In this document: positions 28,834-42,600 of the stretch, piece by piece
Position numbering within the stretch: position 1 is the stretch's first letter
Layout: each line of letters begins with the position of its first letter
DNA from: Phymorhynchus buccinoides
Lineage: Eukaryota; Mollusca; Gastropoda; Neogastropoda; Raphitomidae
Reading direction: 5' to 3'
Assembly: GCA_017654935.2 (NCBI GenBank)
Contig: CM065682.1
Location: 33,252,432 to 33,316,431, forward strand
Length of the DNA stretch: 64,000 bases
Position numbers and translations under genes: made by a program
The notes under the pieces: generated by a model
What the model was told of the DNA's origin: nothing
The model's database searches: none
What the model saw: the letters and a program-made list of their open reading frames with translations, nothing else

Positions 28834-28890
<57 letters not shown>

Positions 28891-28939
28891 TGCTTTTAAC
28901 GTCTATCCCATTAATCGTGATCTCAGACGTGTGTGTGTG

Positions 28940-29014
<75 letters not shown>

Positions 29015-32000
29015 GTGAGTGAGTGAGTAATTATGAAGCACATACATTACAGGGAACTAAGGAATTCAACCTATTAGGTTCAGTTTAATCTGCAATAGTT
29101 TTGCCTTTACATGGGAGAAGCAACCTACCGTGGTAGTAAAATGCATGGAGCTTGGTCTGAGATGCAGAGTAAGTGCTGTAAATGTGTAGTACATTAATAT
29201 GACTACTAATTTCAATATGGAAGAAATGAGAGACGAAAACCTAATAAAAACTATAAGGTAGATGCATCTTTGACTGAATTATAATTTTTGCTCCCCAAAT
29301 AAAGCGGATTCAAACACATGACCCCAAAAGACACAACAACAAATCGGGATATTTCGGCGAATGCACCTTAATCAACATAGACACAAGAAAACTGCAAACA
29401 TCAAAGATAGCAAAAGGAGCAAAAGACAGTACTTACCCTCTGCAATTCACAGATTATATCTTTTGAGAATAAATAAAGTCACTTTGCACTTGTGTGCCTG
29501 TTTGTTGCATGTTTCAATGACGTTGCAGTTTGTTTCTTTTAAAAAAATTTTTTAACATGACCCCACAGTTGGTTAAGTTTACCATTGATCTGCATTGCAA
29601 GCTTAATTGTTACACACACACATACACGCATGCAGGCACGCACAAACTTCTCACTTTCCTGGAGGTTTGTTTATTTCACTGTCTGCTTTTAATTGTATTA
29701 AGTTGATGTTTGCAGCTGTGTTTGGTTGCAGTACCAATTATCTTATTGAACTGGTTTTATGCTCCATTTGTTGCAGGCATCTGGCTAGTCATGATGTGAC
29801 CGAGATTCCCATGGTCAAATGTAAGTCAGTTCTGTGTGTATTTGTGCATGCATGTGTGTGTGTGTGTGATTTGCATTGATTGCAGTTTCAGCCAAACATT
29901 TACCATAAGTAACCAACTTTAACAATTTTTATTTGAAATGTTTTCATTATCTTTAGGGAAGTATTGTATGGGGTTACAAACCAAGTACTTGTCTTTTTCT
30001 TTTATCTGCTGAGAGCTGTGCTGTGCTGTATACTCTTAGCATTTTTTGTTCTTGCAGTGCGGAATTCCCAGTCTAAAGACTTGTATGCCTGTTTCAAGAA
30101 TGTTTTTTTGTTTTTTTCTTTGGAAATGCAAAATTCAAACAACATGCCAAGGGTGCAAAACTTTCTGTACAATTTTGTATTTTACAGTCGACCCCCTCTT
30201 TTAAGACCTTCAAAAAATCTTGAAAAATCGGTCGTAAAAGAGGGGGGTCTTAAATCAGGGGTGACCAAAACAATGCTTTCACTACACCGTATATGACGCA
30301 CAGCACAAGCATATGTCTCCTCACTACTTTCACCCTTTGCTCAACTCAAGAGTGAGCGTCACACGTTTCCTTTTTTTACCCACATCGCAACACTGTGCTT
30401 TCTCCGCCATTCTTGAATTAAACATCCGGAGTAGCGCGGCTTGAATTAGCGCAGAGAAATCTCGCGAGATCGGACCCTCGCGAGATCGGACCCTCGCGAG
30501 ATCGGACCCTCACGAGATTGACATTGGCTAACAACAGTGGTACCCCAGCTGTGCGTCGACTCGAACTGAGGCCGAGAAGGATAGATATCATACGTTTTGG
30601 CGACTGATAATTTTCAGAATGTGTTGCATCGGTCGTAAAATCAACAAGATTTACGGTCGTAAAATGCGTTAGAGGGGGAGTCGTAATGAGGAGGCAAGTT
30701 TTGAAGAAAAACGATCCGTCATTCATATTTCGGTCTTAAAAGAGGGAAGGTCGTAAATCAGAGGGCCGTTCGTGAGGGGGTCGACTGTATTAGTCGGTGC
30801 TCAAATGTGTCAAGCGACTCTGTGATCAAGGGTGATTTTGTGTTTCTTTTGAAGTGCAAACTCTCTGTACAATTTTGCCTTTCATTCTTGTAGTGGACAA
30901 CTCAGTAAAAGTTTGCATTGTATTCTTGCAGTGTGCATTTCTCACAGACATGAAATTTTTCAGCCTTTGTGAGGATTTCAGCCTTTTAGACGACCCCAGA
31001 GGTCATTTTTGAGATCATTGTAAATCCATTCAGAAAATGAGTGTGTGTATGTGAGGAGCTAGATTTTGTAGGATCAATTTGCAATCCCAAAGGCTGATTT
31101 TCTTAGTTTGAAAGTAAAAATCCTCCAGCTTTAGGAGGCTTCACCCCTTAACCCTCACCTGGACATTTGCCTCTAGACCTCTTTGGAGACCTACAACTGT
31201 CTTTTCTTGTGTCCTGTTTTGTTCTGTTGGAATCTCATCTCTCAGTAAAAAAGGTTTTGCAATTTTCAGTGAGCAACTCTTTGGTAAAATTCTAACGTAA
31301 TTGTTTTTGTTTTTTTCAGTGCGCAACTCTCAGTCGACCGACTCTCTGATCAAGGCGTACATCCACCAGCACCTGTGGCTGCTGTTCACGTCGCTGTCGC
31401 TGGGGCTGAGCGACATCGTCTACAACACCAACAACTGCTCCCACAACATGGACGCCGCCTACGTCAAGATCGCCGCCCAGCTGCAGCACCGCTGCATCTC
31501 CATCGTCGCCCACTGCCTGGAGACCGTGCCGCAGGACGCCGATGGTGAGACCTCCTGTGCATTTCTTTTACTGTGGAACCTCCCTGCTAAGACCTTCCCC
31601 ATTGAGACTCCTGATTCCCCCCGTGGGGATACCGGGGGGTCTTTTGTATCAATAGCTCCCCCACCTTTTGGAAGTTCTGTGCTTGTAACTTCACTCTCTT
31701 TGACTGTCTTTTTTTTCCCTTTGCTTACTGTCGTCTACTATCTCTCTGCCTTTCCGGTCCATTCTCCTGCCTTTTTTCAAGAAACACTTTCAAAAAGATT
31801 TCCTCCAGCCGAAGTCGGACTTGCAGGGCCTAATTATTTCTTACTTAGGCGCATAACGGCAGCATGACGCATCTGCGCTCATAATTGACTGGAAACTGTC
31901 TGAGCGATCGAAGAAGAAGAAGAAGACTCCCTCTGAAGGGCCTGCTACACTGCTTACGATTCGCTGTCAATGCGATGCGATTGTGACGATGTGAGTCATG

Positions 32001-33647
32001 ATTCACATGAAATTCATGTATTGGGTCTACTTGAGTATATAGAGCGAAAGTAGTAGAATTATGTTTTTAGACAGAAGTATTTCACGTGAATTATGACTCG
32101 CATCGTCACAATCACATCACATTGACAGCGAATCGTTTATAGTGTAACCAGCCCTTAAGATGTGACCCAAACAGTTTTGACTGATTTCCCCCCCCCCCCC
32201 CCCTCTTCATATCTGCACTACTGAGTGTCCACCTCCCTATTAGACCGCTCTCTATAAAGACCTTTCTTTGGTTGATTTTTTCTAGGTCTTAATAGAAGGT
32301 ACCGTTGTACTTCTCACTGTTGCAGAAAAATAATATAATTTTTTTTAAATTATAAAATCGAAAGGAGATTCTTTTTTTTTAAATTATTAAATTGAAAAGA
32401 GACCTGTTAGATTCGATCTGACAAAATGTTCAAGACATATATCTTTTCTGACTGTTTTAAAACAAAAGCTGACATTCCAGAGTTGTGACATCAAAAGTTA
32501 TGACATAATCATTTACAACGTTTTGTCCCTAGAAGACATGGTGGGCAGGCAAAGGGTTAACTTATTCAGTACTCAGAATTTCCTTTGTTTGCAACTGTTC
32601 GGGATTAGCCATCAGGATGGGTTTGTTTAAAAAAAAAAATGAAATGAAATTTCCAAAACCCACTTGTTCAACTGCAGTCGTACAGCTATCCAACTGTGAC
32701 ATTTATGAGGCATGATTCTCATGAAATAGCACTGTCAAAATGAATGTGATGAAATCCTACCTATACCAGTTGCTTTCACTAATATTTCTCGTCCCCCATG
32801 CACAAATCTGTTCAAATATCGGTGTTTCTGTATCAGACATTTTATCAGAGTTGTGTATTGGGGTCTACGTGAATACAGGGAATGGACACGGTAGGATTTC
32901 ATCAGAATCATTTAAACAGTATTTCACCGGAAACATGTCTCACTGACTTCGTCACAGTTGGATAGTCGTGCGACAGAAACTGGATGCATGAATCGGCCCC
33001 TTTACTATATTATTAATAATAATAAACAGACACGTATATAGCGCATTTTATCGAGCACAAAGCGCTTTACAATCAGCATTGAAACACTCACACACGCACA
33101 CACACGCACAAGAGACACACGCACGTACGTGCACGCACGCGAGTGAACGCGTTCTTGCACACAGACATACACACACAGACCCACACATATTTAATCAAAC
33201 ACACAGAAAACACATGCTCACTGAAGCGCACACACACTTACACAAACATACATTTGAACATGCATGCACGCTCACACACACAAACACACACAAACACACG
33301 TGTGCATTCACATACACACAACACATACGTGCACTAACACTCACAGACACATACTCGCACACACTCACTCCCCCCTCTAGCCGAACACAATCTCTCCTGC
33401 GCACACATACACTTATACACATGCAAGCACATATACACACACAGCACTATTCATAAACTGTAGTATCCCATCGGTTTTGCTGTTTTGTTGCGTAGATGTG
33501 ATTGTGGACGGCACGCCCAATCTGCGCATGAGCACCCTTCCCATTGAAACCAGGCAGGAGGAGGCTTTTTCCACTCACTCGCAGGAAAGAATCATGGGAC
33601 TGCTTGGCGCCATGATACCGCCGAAAGACAAAGTGAGAGAGGGAGAG

Positions 33648-33690
<43 letters not shown>

Positions 33691-36600
33691 AGAGAGAGAG
33701 AGAGAGAGAGAGAAGGAGGGAGGAAGGAAAGGGGAGAGAGAGGGGGAGGAAATAGGTGGAGAGAGAGTGGAAGGGAGAGAGGGAAAGAAGAAAAAGTAGA
33801 GAGAGAGATAAAGAAAAAGAATGGAGGGGAAGGAATGGGAGAGAGAGAGAAGAAAGGAGAGATGAGAAAGAATGGGGGAGAGAGAGACACACAGGGAGAC
33901 GCATATAAACAGTCAAGACTTTAAGCGAAAAGCGTGGAATCAAAGATGGCAATTTTAGACATAGCCTATTCTTCCGAGAGTGAGAAAGAAAGGTTGGGAG
34001 AATGAGAAGGATGGAGGGGGAGGGGTGGAGAGAAAGAAGAAAAGAAAGAAAAAGAGTGAGAGGGGTGGGGGCTTTTAAATTATGGGTAGAGAAACATCAA
34101 CCAAGCAGGAAAACTTGTGGAAGAAATGAAAGGCTGACAAACTAGTATAAGTAAGATTAGAATATTTAGCAAAAATAGGTAGAATTGATTGTTTGATATT
34201 TGTCTGATACAGTCAAGAGAGAAATTAACTTTCAGCGTGTGGGCTCGTTTATACTCCTAATCTTTTATTTCCATAGTTTATGAAGAGAAAATGTGTTTGA
34301 GTGTGTTAATTGTTATCATTGTAGTCTCTCTTCATCTCTCTTTGTCTTTTTTTTTAATCTCCCTCCCTTTCTTCTCTTCCTGTACTTCTCGTTTTATCCT
34401 CTCTCTCCCTCTCTTTCATTCTGCTTACTTTTCTTTCTCCTCTCTCTCTCTCCTGTGTGTTTTGTGTTTTATTTGTCACCAAGCAATGTTGTTGATGGCA
34501 GGATTCAGCGTCTGAAAGCTCCTTCGTGTTCTCTGACGAGAGCTTCATCAACCTCTTGCTGAAGGTGTCCAAGTAAGTAACGAATGACATCATTTTCATA
34601 TCTCTTTAAGTTTAGAAAATGTCTGTTTCTTAGTCTGAGGGTATGTACACACACATGCAGAGATTCCGTGCGGAAACCCGTGCGCAATCCGTAAATAAGT
34701 ACAAGAAAGAAGGGAAAAGATTTGCGCATGTGTCCGTACTTCCCCTAATCCGTAAAATTTTACCCTTCTTTTTATTTACGGGTTGCGCATGGGATTTCCG
34801 CATGAACTGTGTACGAGGCCTTAGGATTATTGCTGGCGAGAGTTTTACAAATGTGACAGTTTTTAGTCTTGTTGTTTCATTTGCTATATTTGCCACCAGC
34901 AATGGTGAGGTTGTTTTTTTATATGTGTGTTTTTATGTGATCCAACCCACCAACATAATTATGACGGTAAACTCTTTGTAGAGATGGAATTAAGTTTATC
35001 TTGACAAATGAGAGCTTATGCATACTTTCGCATATAGAACCACAGTTTACAGTTTGCATTAGATTATTTTTGGAACAGAATCAAAATCAATATGAAATCT
35101 GTCACGCTCTTTGACTGCATTTTCCCTTTGTTTGCTGTCATTACTATCTTTCTGCATTTCCGGTCCATTCTCCTGCCTTTTTTTCAAGAAACACTTTCAA
35201 AAAAGATTTCCTCCAGCTGAAGTCGGACTTGCTGGGCCTAACTATTTCTGAGTTAGTCGCATAATGGCAGAATGACGCGTCTGCGCTCATAATTGACAGA
35301 AAACTGTCTGAGCGATCAAAGAATAATAATAATATGAAATCGGAATTAAAAAAATAACACAAAAATTCCATGTACCAAGATTTAAATTCAGACCATGCCT
35401 GCCAGTATCAAGTTTTGCTGACATGACTCCTGTCATTTTCTCAATACCATGGTTGTGATTAATTGTGCAATGTGAAAGTTTTGGGTGCGTTGCAGAGGGA
35501 TTGTGATTAATTGTGCAATGTGAAAGTTTTGGGTGCGTTGCAGAAGGATTGTGATTAATTGTGCAATGTGAATGTTTTGGGTGCGTTGCAGAGGGATTGT
35601 GATTAATTGTGCAATGTGAAAGTTTTGGGTGCGTTGCAGAGGGATTGTGATTAATTGTGCAATGTGAAAGTTTTGGGTGCGTTGCAGAAGGATTGTGATT
35701 AATTGTGCAATGTGAAAGTTTTGGGTGCGTTGCAGAGGGATTGTGATTAATTGTGCAGTGTGAAAGTTTTGGGTGCGTTGCAGAGGGATTGTGATTAATC
35801 GTGCAATGTGAATGTTTTGGGTGCGTTGCAGAGGGATTGTGATTAATTGTGCAATGTGAAAGTTTTGGGAGCGTTGCAGAGGGATTGTGATTAATTGTGC
35901 AATATGAAAGTTTTGGGCGTATTGCAGAGGGGACAGTGGACACGACAATAACTGCCAACACCTGGCCATGGGTCTGCTGGCACGAGTGCTGTCCACCTCT
36001 GATACCAAGGTGAATTGATGCTCCATGATTATACTGTCTGTGTCAACGATTTTTGAAAAAAACCGTTCTTGTGAATGTTTGAGTAAAGCTGCCATGTTGA
36101 TGCATGTATGCTTCTTTGGATCTTCCATATTTTTGCCTCAATACAATCCAAAATTTTGGTTGTTGGATGAATAAGGCAAGAGGAAGGAGAAAAAGGGTTA
36201 AAGGTTTAAAAGAGAACTGATAAGTGAATTGTAAAGGGAGAGCTTCGGGAAGTCTGTGTGAAAGGAAGAAGAAAATAAATGTAGACACATAGGAACACAT
36301 TAAGAAAGGATGTAGCGAGGTAGTAAAAGAGAAAGAAGAAAACCTCAGCTAACAGATAACAGTTTAGACATAGATTAGAGAAAGAAACAAGGTAGCTGCT
36401 AAGAACAGCAGGGCTGCCTACCGTCCACCCTAAGGGGTATTTGTCCCTGGAAACAGTTGAAAATGGCTCCCAAGAAGTCCACAGTTGTAGCAGAAACAGT
36501 CGGTAAAGTCAATAAAAACCATGTCATGTTGGAAGAAAAATATGTATTCCATTAAGAAAACTAGGCAAAGTTGAAGCTTACACATCCCTCATCAAATTTT

Positions 36601-39600
36601 TGCATTGAAAATGTTTACTGACAAGCAACATTCTGCCGTTGTCGGGAAAGGGAAAGGGTTAGGATCAGACTATGGTTATCGTCATGAAGCTGAAGTAATC
36701 AGCCTTTGAGATTGAGAGTAAGCATAAGGGGGTGTCTAAACTACAACTGTGCTGAAAACTGTTCTACCTTTGGCGCAGATGGCAATGGCAGAAGAAAAGG
36801 GTGGCATGGCTGCAGGACAGGAGACCATTGCTCACTTCTTCAAAGCTGGAGCTGACGCCATTGACTCGTGAGTATAATTGTTGTTGCTCGACTCTTGTCG
36901 ACTCTGCTGCATTCATCATGTATCAACCTTGTTTATGGTGATGTATGCCATTATTCTATCAGCCCTCCATTGCTCTGTGATGCTGCTAATGATAATTATG
37001 ATAATGACGAGGGCAGTAATGTTGCTACTGCTGCTGATAAATTATGATGATGCTGGTGATGATGATGATAAAACTGTTGCTGCTGCTGACAATGATGATG
37101 ATGATGATGATGATGATGCTTTTTCTGATAACGATGATGATGGTAATGCTGTTGCTGCTGCTGATGACGATGATGATGATGCTAACTGTTTTGTCACGTT
37201 GTTCAGCAATGTGGAGTGGGCCAGCTCAGTGGCCAGGCTGTTAGGAACGCTGTGCAAGTCGTCAGTGTGGTGCCCCTTTGTACACACCCACATCGCCGCA
37301 TCCATCGACAGCCTCCGCAAGGTCAGGGTTCTCAATAATTATCTTGATAATCGTTCTAGCAGAAGGCATTGAAGCTTGAAGTCTGAAAATTTTTGTTCCC
37401 AATTCATGAAGTGTATTGAAATTCTCTACATGTGACCTAGCACCATGAAAGGGACATTAAGTCACTGGGCTAGTTTCTCACAACAGGCTTGCAAAGTCAA
37501 AAAATTTAATTTTTATCAATTTTGAGTTATGTGTATTTTTGTGCTCTCTAGCGTCTCGTCTTTCATATTTATAAAGGACAATCCTTGTTATGGTCTCTAA
37601 TTACACCAAAAAGTGCTTTTAAATGAGTAGGTTGATGCATTTTCTTCAGCTAGGCTAAACTTTATACTGTGATTTCTGAAAATGGCTGACAGTAAAACGG
37701 AAAACGTTACAAGAATGGTTATTATATCACTTGAAAGAGAATAGTCTGAAGTTTCTAGCCGTACCATTATCTCAGAATGGTCATTTTGACACTTAATGTC
37801 CCTTTCGTGGTGCTAGGTCACAAATAAGAATATAAGGTCAGAGTTGAAAATGAAGGTTGATTGTGTTAAATGGTTTTCCTGTCATTGTCTGGACATTGTT
37901 TCTTTTCTTTTGATGATTGATGGATGGGTGTGTTTGTTTGCAGAAAGTTGACCGCTTTTGTCTGGACATTGTTTCTTTTCTTTTGATGATTGATGGATGG
38001 GTGTGTTTGTTTGCAGAAAGTTGACCGCTGCTCCATGTACTCCCTGTTTGTGATGGCCGGCTTTCCAGAGGTCAGTGGTACAGCAGAGACATTGTTATAC
38101 ACACAGCAACTGAAGTTCGAGACCTACATGGGTAGTCAGACATAAAAGAGTTAAAGGTCTGTGTACACGTTAACATTATTCACGAGATATTTCTATTTCT
38201 TCATGGCAACACAGTGATAGCCCACTCTTAATATGACTCACAGCTCACTGTGTTGCCATGGGAAAATGGAAATATCTTGTGAATAGTGTTCTTCTTCTTC
38301 CCTTTAGTGCCCACAATCAACAGGCTGACTTTTTGGTACTTTGGGTTGAGGTCCGAAGTGGTCGGTCACAATCCTACTCTGCGTGTTGACGTGTACACAT
38401 ACCTTAAGGACCAACATGGCTAAACAGAGCTCAATAAAACTTATGAACTATTATCAGGCATCACCATGAAGACTGTTATTGTTGTAGAGACATCAACTAA
38501 AGTTTAGGACTAATGTGATTGATAAGCACAGCAACAAAAGTTAAGGACCAACATGGTTATACAGCCATTAACAAAAGTTATAGTCCAGAAGGAAACCGTC
38601 TCTAAATGGTCTAGAAAATGACGTTTTTCAAATGTTGTATTCTTTTAGATGGCAATAAAAATTCACATGTGGTATTGGTAGCATGATGTTTAAGAAGTAT
38701 TATGGTAAGAGATCACCTCTGTTATCATAGTTGTCAAATGATTCATGGATTATATGCCACATTTTCCCCTGCTTACTTGACTTGTAGAAGGGTCATGTTT
38801 TGTGCCTTGCTGTGTTGCCCCAGGTGTTGTCTGTGGGCACGCTGGTGCAGTACTGCCACACCTCCCTGGAGACCAAGAAAGGCGTGGTCATCAAACACTT
38901 CACCGACAAACATCAGTGTCTGGTCGTTGACCTTCACTCCAGGAAAAGATATACTGTGAGCAGGATGTCTGTCTTTTGGCTTTGTGTGTGTGTGTGTCTC
39001 TCTCTGTGCATTTGTGTAAGCGTGCTGAGACCAAGAGATTTGCGGTCGACCAAGCTCCATCAAAGAGGAATTTCTTGTGCTAGGCAACTGTATGCTTGTG
39101 ATAACAGACAACTGCCTGTGTTGGATTAGTGCTAAAGGTAAGTGTATTGTTGAGGCTGTATCAGACTATCTGACTTTGTTGAAAGAACGTGTGAGTTTCA
39201 TTCACCTGAATTATTTGCTTAACAAATGCTCATTTAATGTTCATGTGAATGAAACTCTCAACAACTTTCTTCCAACAAAGTCAAAATGTCTGATGCGGCC
39301 TTTAAGTGCACTGAAAGAATCTCCTCTTCGATCAAAACACTAACTGAATGTGATTCGTATTCTGTTTCGTTGTCTAAAGAAGAAGAAATAGGTATAGGAT
39401 TTTATGGGTTAATTTCGCAACGCATTTTCAAAAAACACTGCGTCAGCTACATCGCTCCATTGTGAGGCGCGGGAGATGAAGAGCCTTAGTCATTTAATTT
39501 CCAAGCATTGAGTTCCCAATGAGTTAATGGTAGGCCAAATCTGTAGTAGCTAAATTGCTGGGCACATGGTTCCCAAAAGATTAATGTTATTTTGTGTTAT

Positions 39601-42600
39601 TTTGTGTTTGTTTTTCAGGTAAAAGACCAGGAGGTATCCTGCAACAACGAAGTGATGGAATTGTGGGAAGACGGTCACATGACCGAGTTCACTGCTGTCA
39701 TCATGGAAACCGTGGCCAAGATTCGAGCCAGTAGGATTGGTTTTCCTTTTTTATTTTTGTCGTCTGTGTGTTTTGTGTCATGTGTGTATTTTGTACCACC
39801 CAACTGACTGGCCAAAATTGTCGTTATTGCAAGGTGGTTGTTATACTTGGAGACTCTTTTAGTAATAAATATGTAGAAAAGAGATTGAATAAAACTGTCC
39901 TGATTACTGGGGTGTTTGCGATACTGGGCTGCCGGTAGGGCGGGTTTTAACTGTCCTTACTGGGGCAGTGGGTGGATGCCTCGTGCTTCCATACGGGGAG
40001 CTGGACGCCCCACGCCCCCGCCCACTCCACAAGTCTCTCCCAGTGGTGATTCTGGGGGGTCTTTCGTAAAAGTTCCCCCACCTTCTTGAAGTTCTGTGCT
40101 TGTAACTTCCTGTAATCTGCCACACTCTTGACTCTGCCTTTCCCCTCTGTTTTCTATCATCAACTATCTTTCTGACTTATTGACCCATTCTCCTGCCTTT
40201 TAAAAAATAAATCTTCCAAATACTTTTTCTCCTTTAAGTTCTTCTGAAATTGGAATGCGTCGGCTGTACGCAGCGGGGAGACCAGTGAAAACTGAAAACC
40301 AGACACATACATACCTTACCCATTATGGCCATCGGAACGCAGAAGAAGAAGAAGAAGAGCTGTACTTAGCTCTACCCTCACTGTGCTCTATTTCCCCACA
40401 GGTGAAGAGGTGGGTGCTGGGTCTGGTGCTGGTGCTGAAGGTGCTGCACAACTGTACTTAGCTCTACCCTCACTGTGCTCTATTTCCCCACAGGTGAAGA
40501 GGTGGGTGTGGAGGGCCTGTGGGTGCTGGGTCTGGTGCTGGTGCTGAAGGTGCTGCACAACTGTACTTAGCTCTACCCTCACTGTGTGCTCTACCTATTC
40601 CCCCCACAGGTGAAGAGGTGGGTGTGGAGGGCCTGTGGGTGCTGGGTCTGGTGCTGGTGCTGAAGGTGCTGCACAACTGTACTTAGCTCTACCCTCACTG
40701 TGTGCTCTACCTATTCCCCCCACAGGTGAAGAGGTGGGTGTGGAGGGCCTGTGGGTGCTGGGTCTGGTGCTGAAGGTGCTGCACAACTGTACTTAGCTCT
40801 ACCCTCACTGTGTGCTCTACCTATTTCCCCCACAGGTGAAGAGGTGGGTGTGGAGGGCCTGTGGGTGCTGGGTCTGGTGCTGAAGGTGCTGCACAACTGT
40901 ACTTAGCTCTACCCTCACTGTGTGCTCTACCTATTTCCCCCACAGGTGAAGAGGTGGGTGTGGAGGGCCTGTGGGTGCTGGGTCTGGTGCTGAAGGTGCT
41001 GCACAACTGTACTTAGCTCTACCCTCACTGTGTGCTCTACCTATTTCCCCCACAGGTGAAGAGGTGGGTGTGGAGGGCCTGTGGGTGCTGGGTCTGGTGC
41101 TGAAGGTGCTGCACAACTGTACTTAGCTCTACCCTCACTGTGTGCTCTACCTATTTCCCCCACAGGTGAAGAGGTGGGTGTGGAGGGCCTGTGGGTGCTG
41201 GGTCTGGTGCTGAAGGTGCTGCACAACTGTACTTAGCTCTACCCTCACTGTGTGCTCTACCTATTTCCCCCACAGGTGAAGAGGTGGGTGTGGAGGGCCT
41301 GTGGGTGCTGGGTCTGGTGCTGAAGGTGCTGCACAACTGTACTTAGCTCTACCCTCACTGTGTGCTCTATTCCCCCCACAGGTGAAGAGGTGGGTGTGGA
41401 GGGCCTGTGGGTGCTGGGTCTGGTGCTGAAGGTGCTGCACAACCTGCTGCAGTGCAGCCAGCTGGCCCACTGCCCCCAGGTGTTCCGCCCGGAGTTCATC
41501 CAGGGCTTGGTCTTCATTGCCAGCAAGGGCACCGGCTTCAGCCAGCACTGGATCCTCAAAGACCTCGAGGTGAGCCTGGCATAATGGGGCAAGGCATGGA
41601 TGCTCCTTCTTGCACCATGTCCTGAAGTGCAGGATTTTTAAATTGCCTGGAGCCGGCGTCGCCAGATTATGAGAATTTGATAAGCAACGATTTTCTTACA
41701 CACACACACAGACACACAGACACGCACACACGCGCACACGCACGCACACAATAAAAAGGGCCTGTATAAGCATTTGCTATATTCAAAGGAATGTAGCACT
41801 TGTACTAGTCTAGAGGGGTGAAAAAAGAGCAGTAAATGTGTGTGTGTGTTGAAGGATTTTATTAATTTCCCAGGAGCACCCATGGACAAGGTTATTATGT
41901 AGTTCTTGAGACCAGCAAGGACACTGGTTTCATCCAGCTCTGGATCCCCAAGGACCTCGAGGTCAGGCTGCAATGTTTCAGTTTCTGCTTGTTTCTGTGC
42001 ATTCATTTGTGTTGCTGGCAAATACGCTGAATTGAGCCAGCTCTGGATTCTGAAAGACCTCCATTTTAGTCATTTATTTTAAGTGTTCTCTTGTAAGGGC
42101 TCTGGATTCACCCAGCTGGGGATCCTTAACGACCTCGAGGTGAACCGGGAATACTTAAACAAGCTTTGCTTTAGTTCTTGATGCCAGCCATAGCACTTTC
42201 AGCCTGCTCTAGAAGATGTAATGGATTCAGTCATCTCAGGATTCTAAGCATTGAGGGGCATTTGCTTAAAAGTGCTATCACAAAAGGAATAAAGAAGGAT
42301 GATAGCACGCTTAGGCAAATGCTCCTCAAAGTGTTAATTTGAAGCTGGATTGTTTAACAGTTTGGATACTTTTTATTTGGATTTTCTCAGGTATCAGCCA
42401 TATGGTTTCCTTTTGGCTTTCGCCCAACAGTTTGTGTTACTTGCAGTAGCACTGTATTCTGAAAGGTAAAATAGCTTTGGAATTATCTTTTGTGAGCTGG
42501 TTTTCATTGTGAATGTGATGTATGTTTTTTGATGAACTGTCCCCAGGTAAGGCGTAGCCCCAGAATAACTTTATTTCTTTCGACTTGCCCTATGCTCCAG

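Noticed and set aside
33079..33456. ORF rich in His and Thr
   Set aside because: Translation of an impure (CA)n tract before exon 23.
35287..36128. Minus-strand ORFs of 224 and 231 codons with 16-residue repeats
   Set aside because: They arise from the 48-bp array, whose length is a multiple of three. They run antisense over a supported exon and have no splice or start context.
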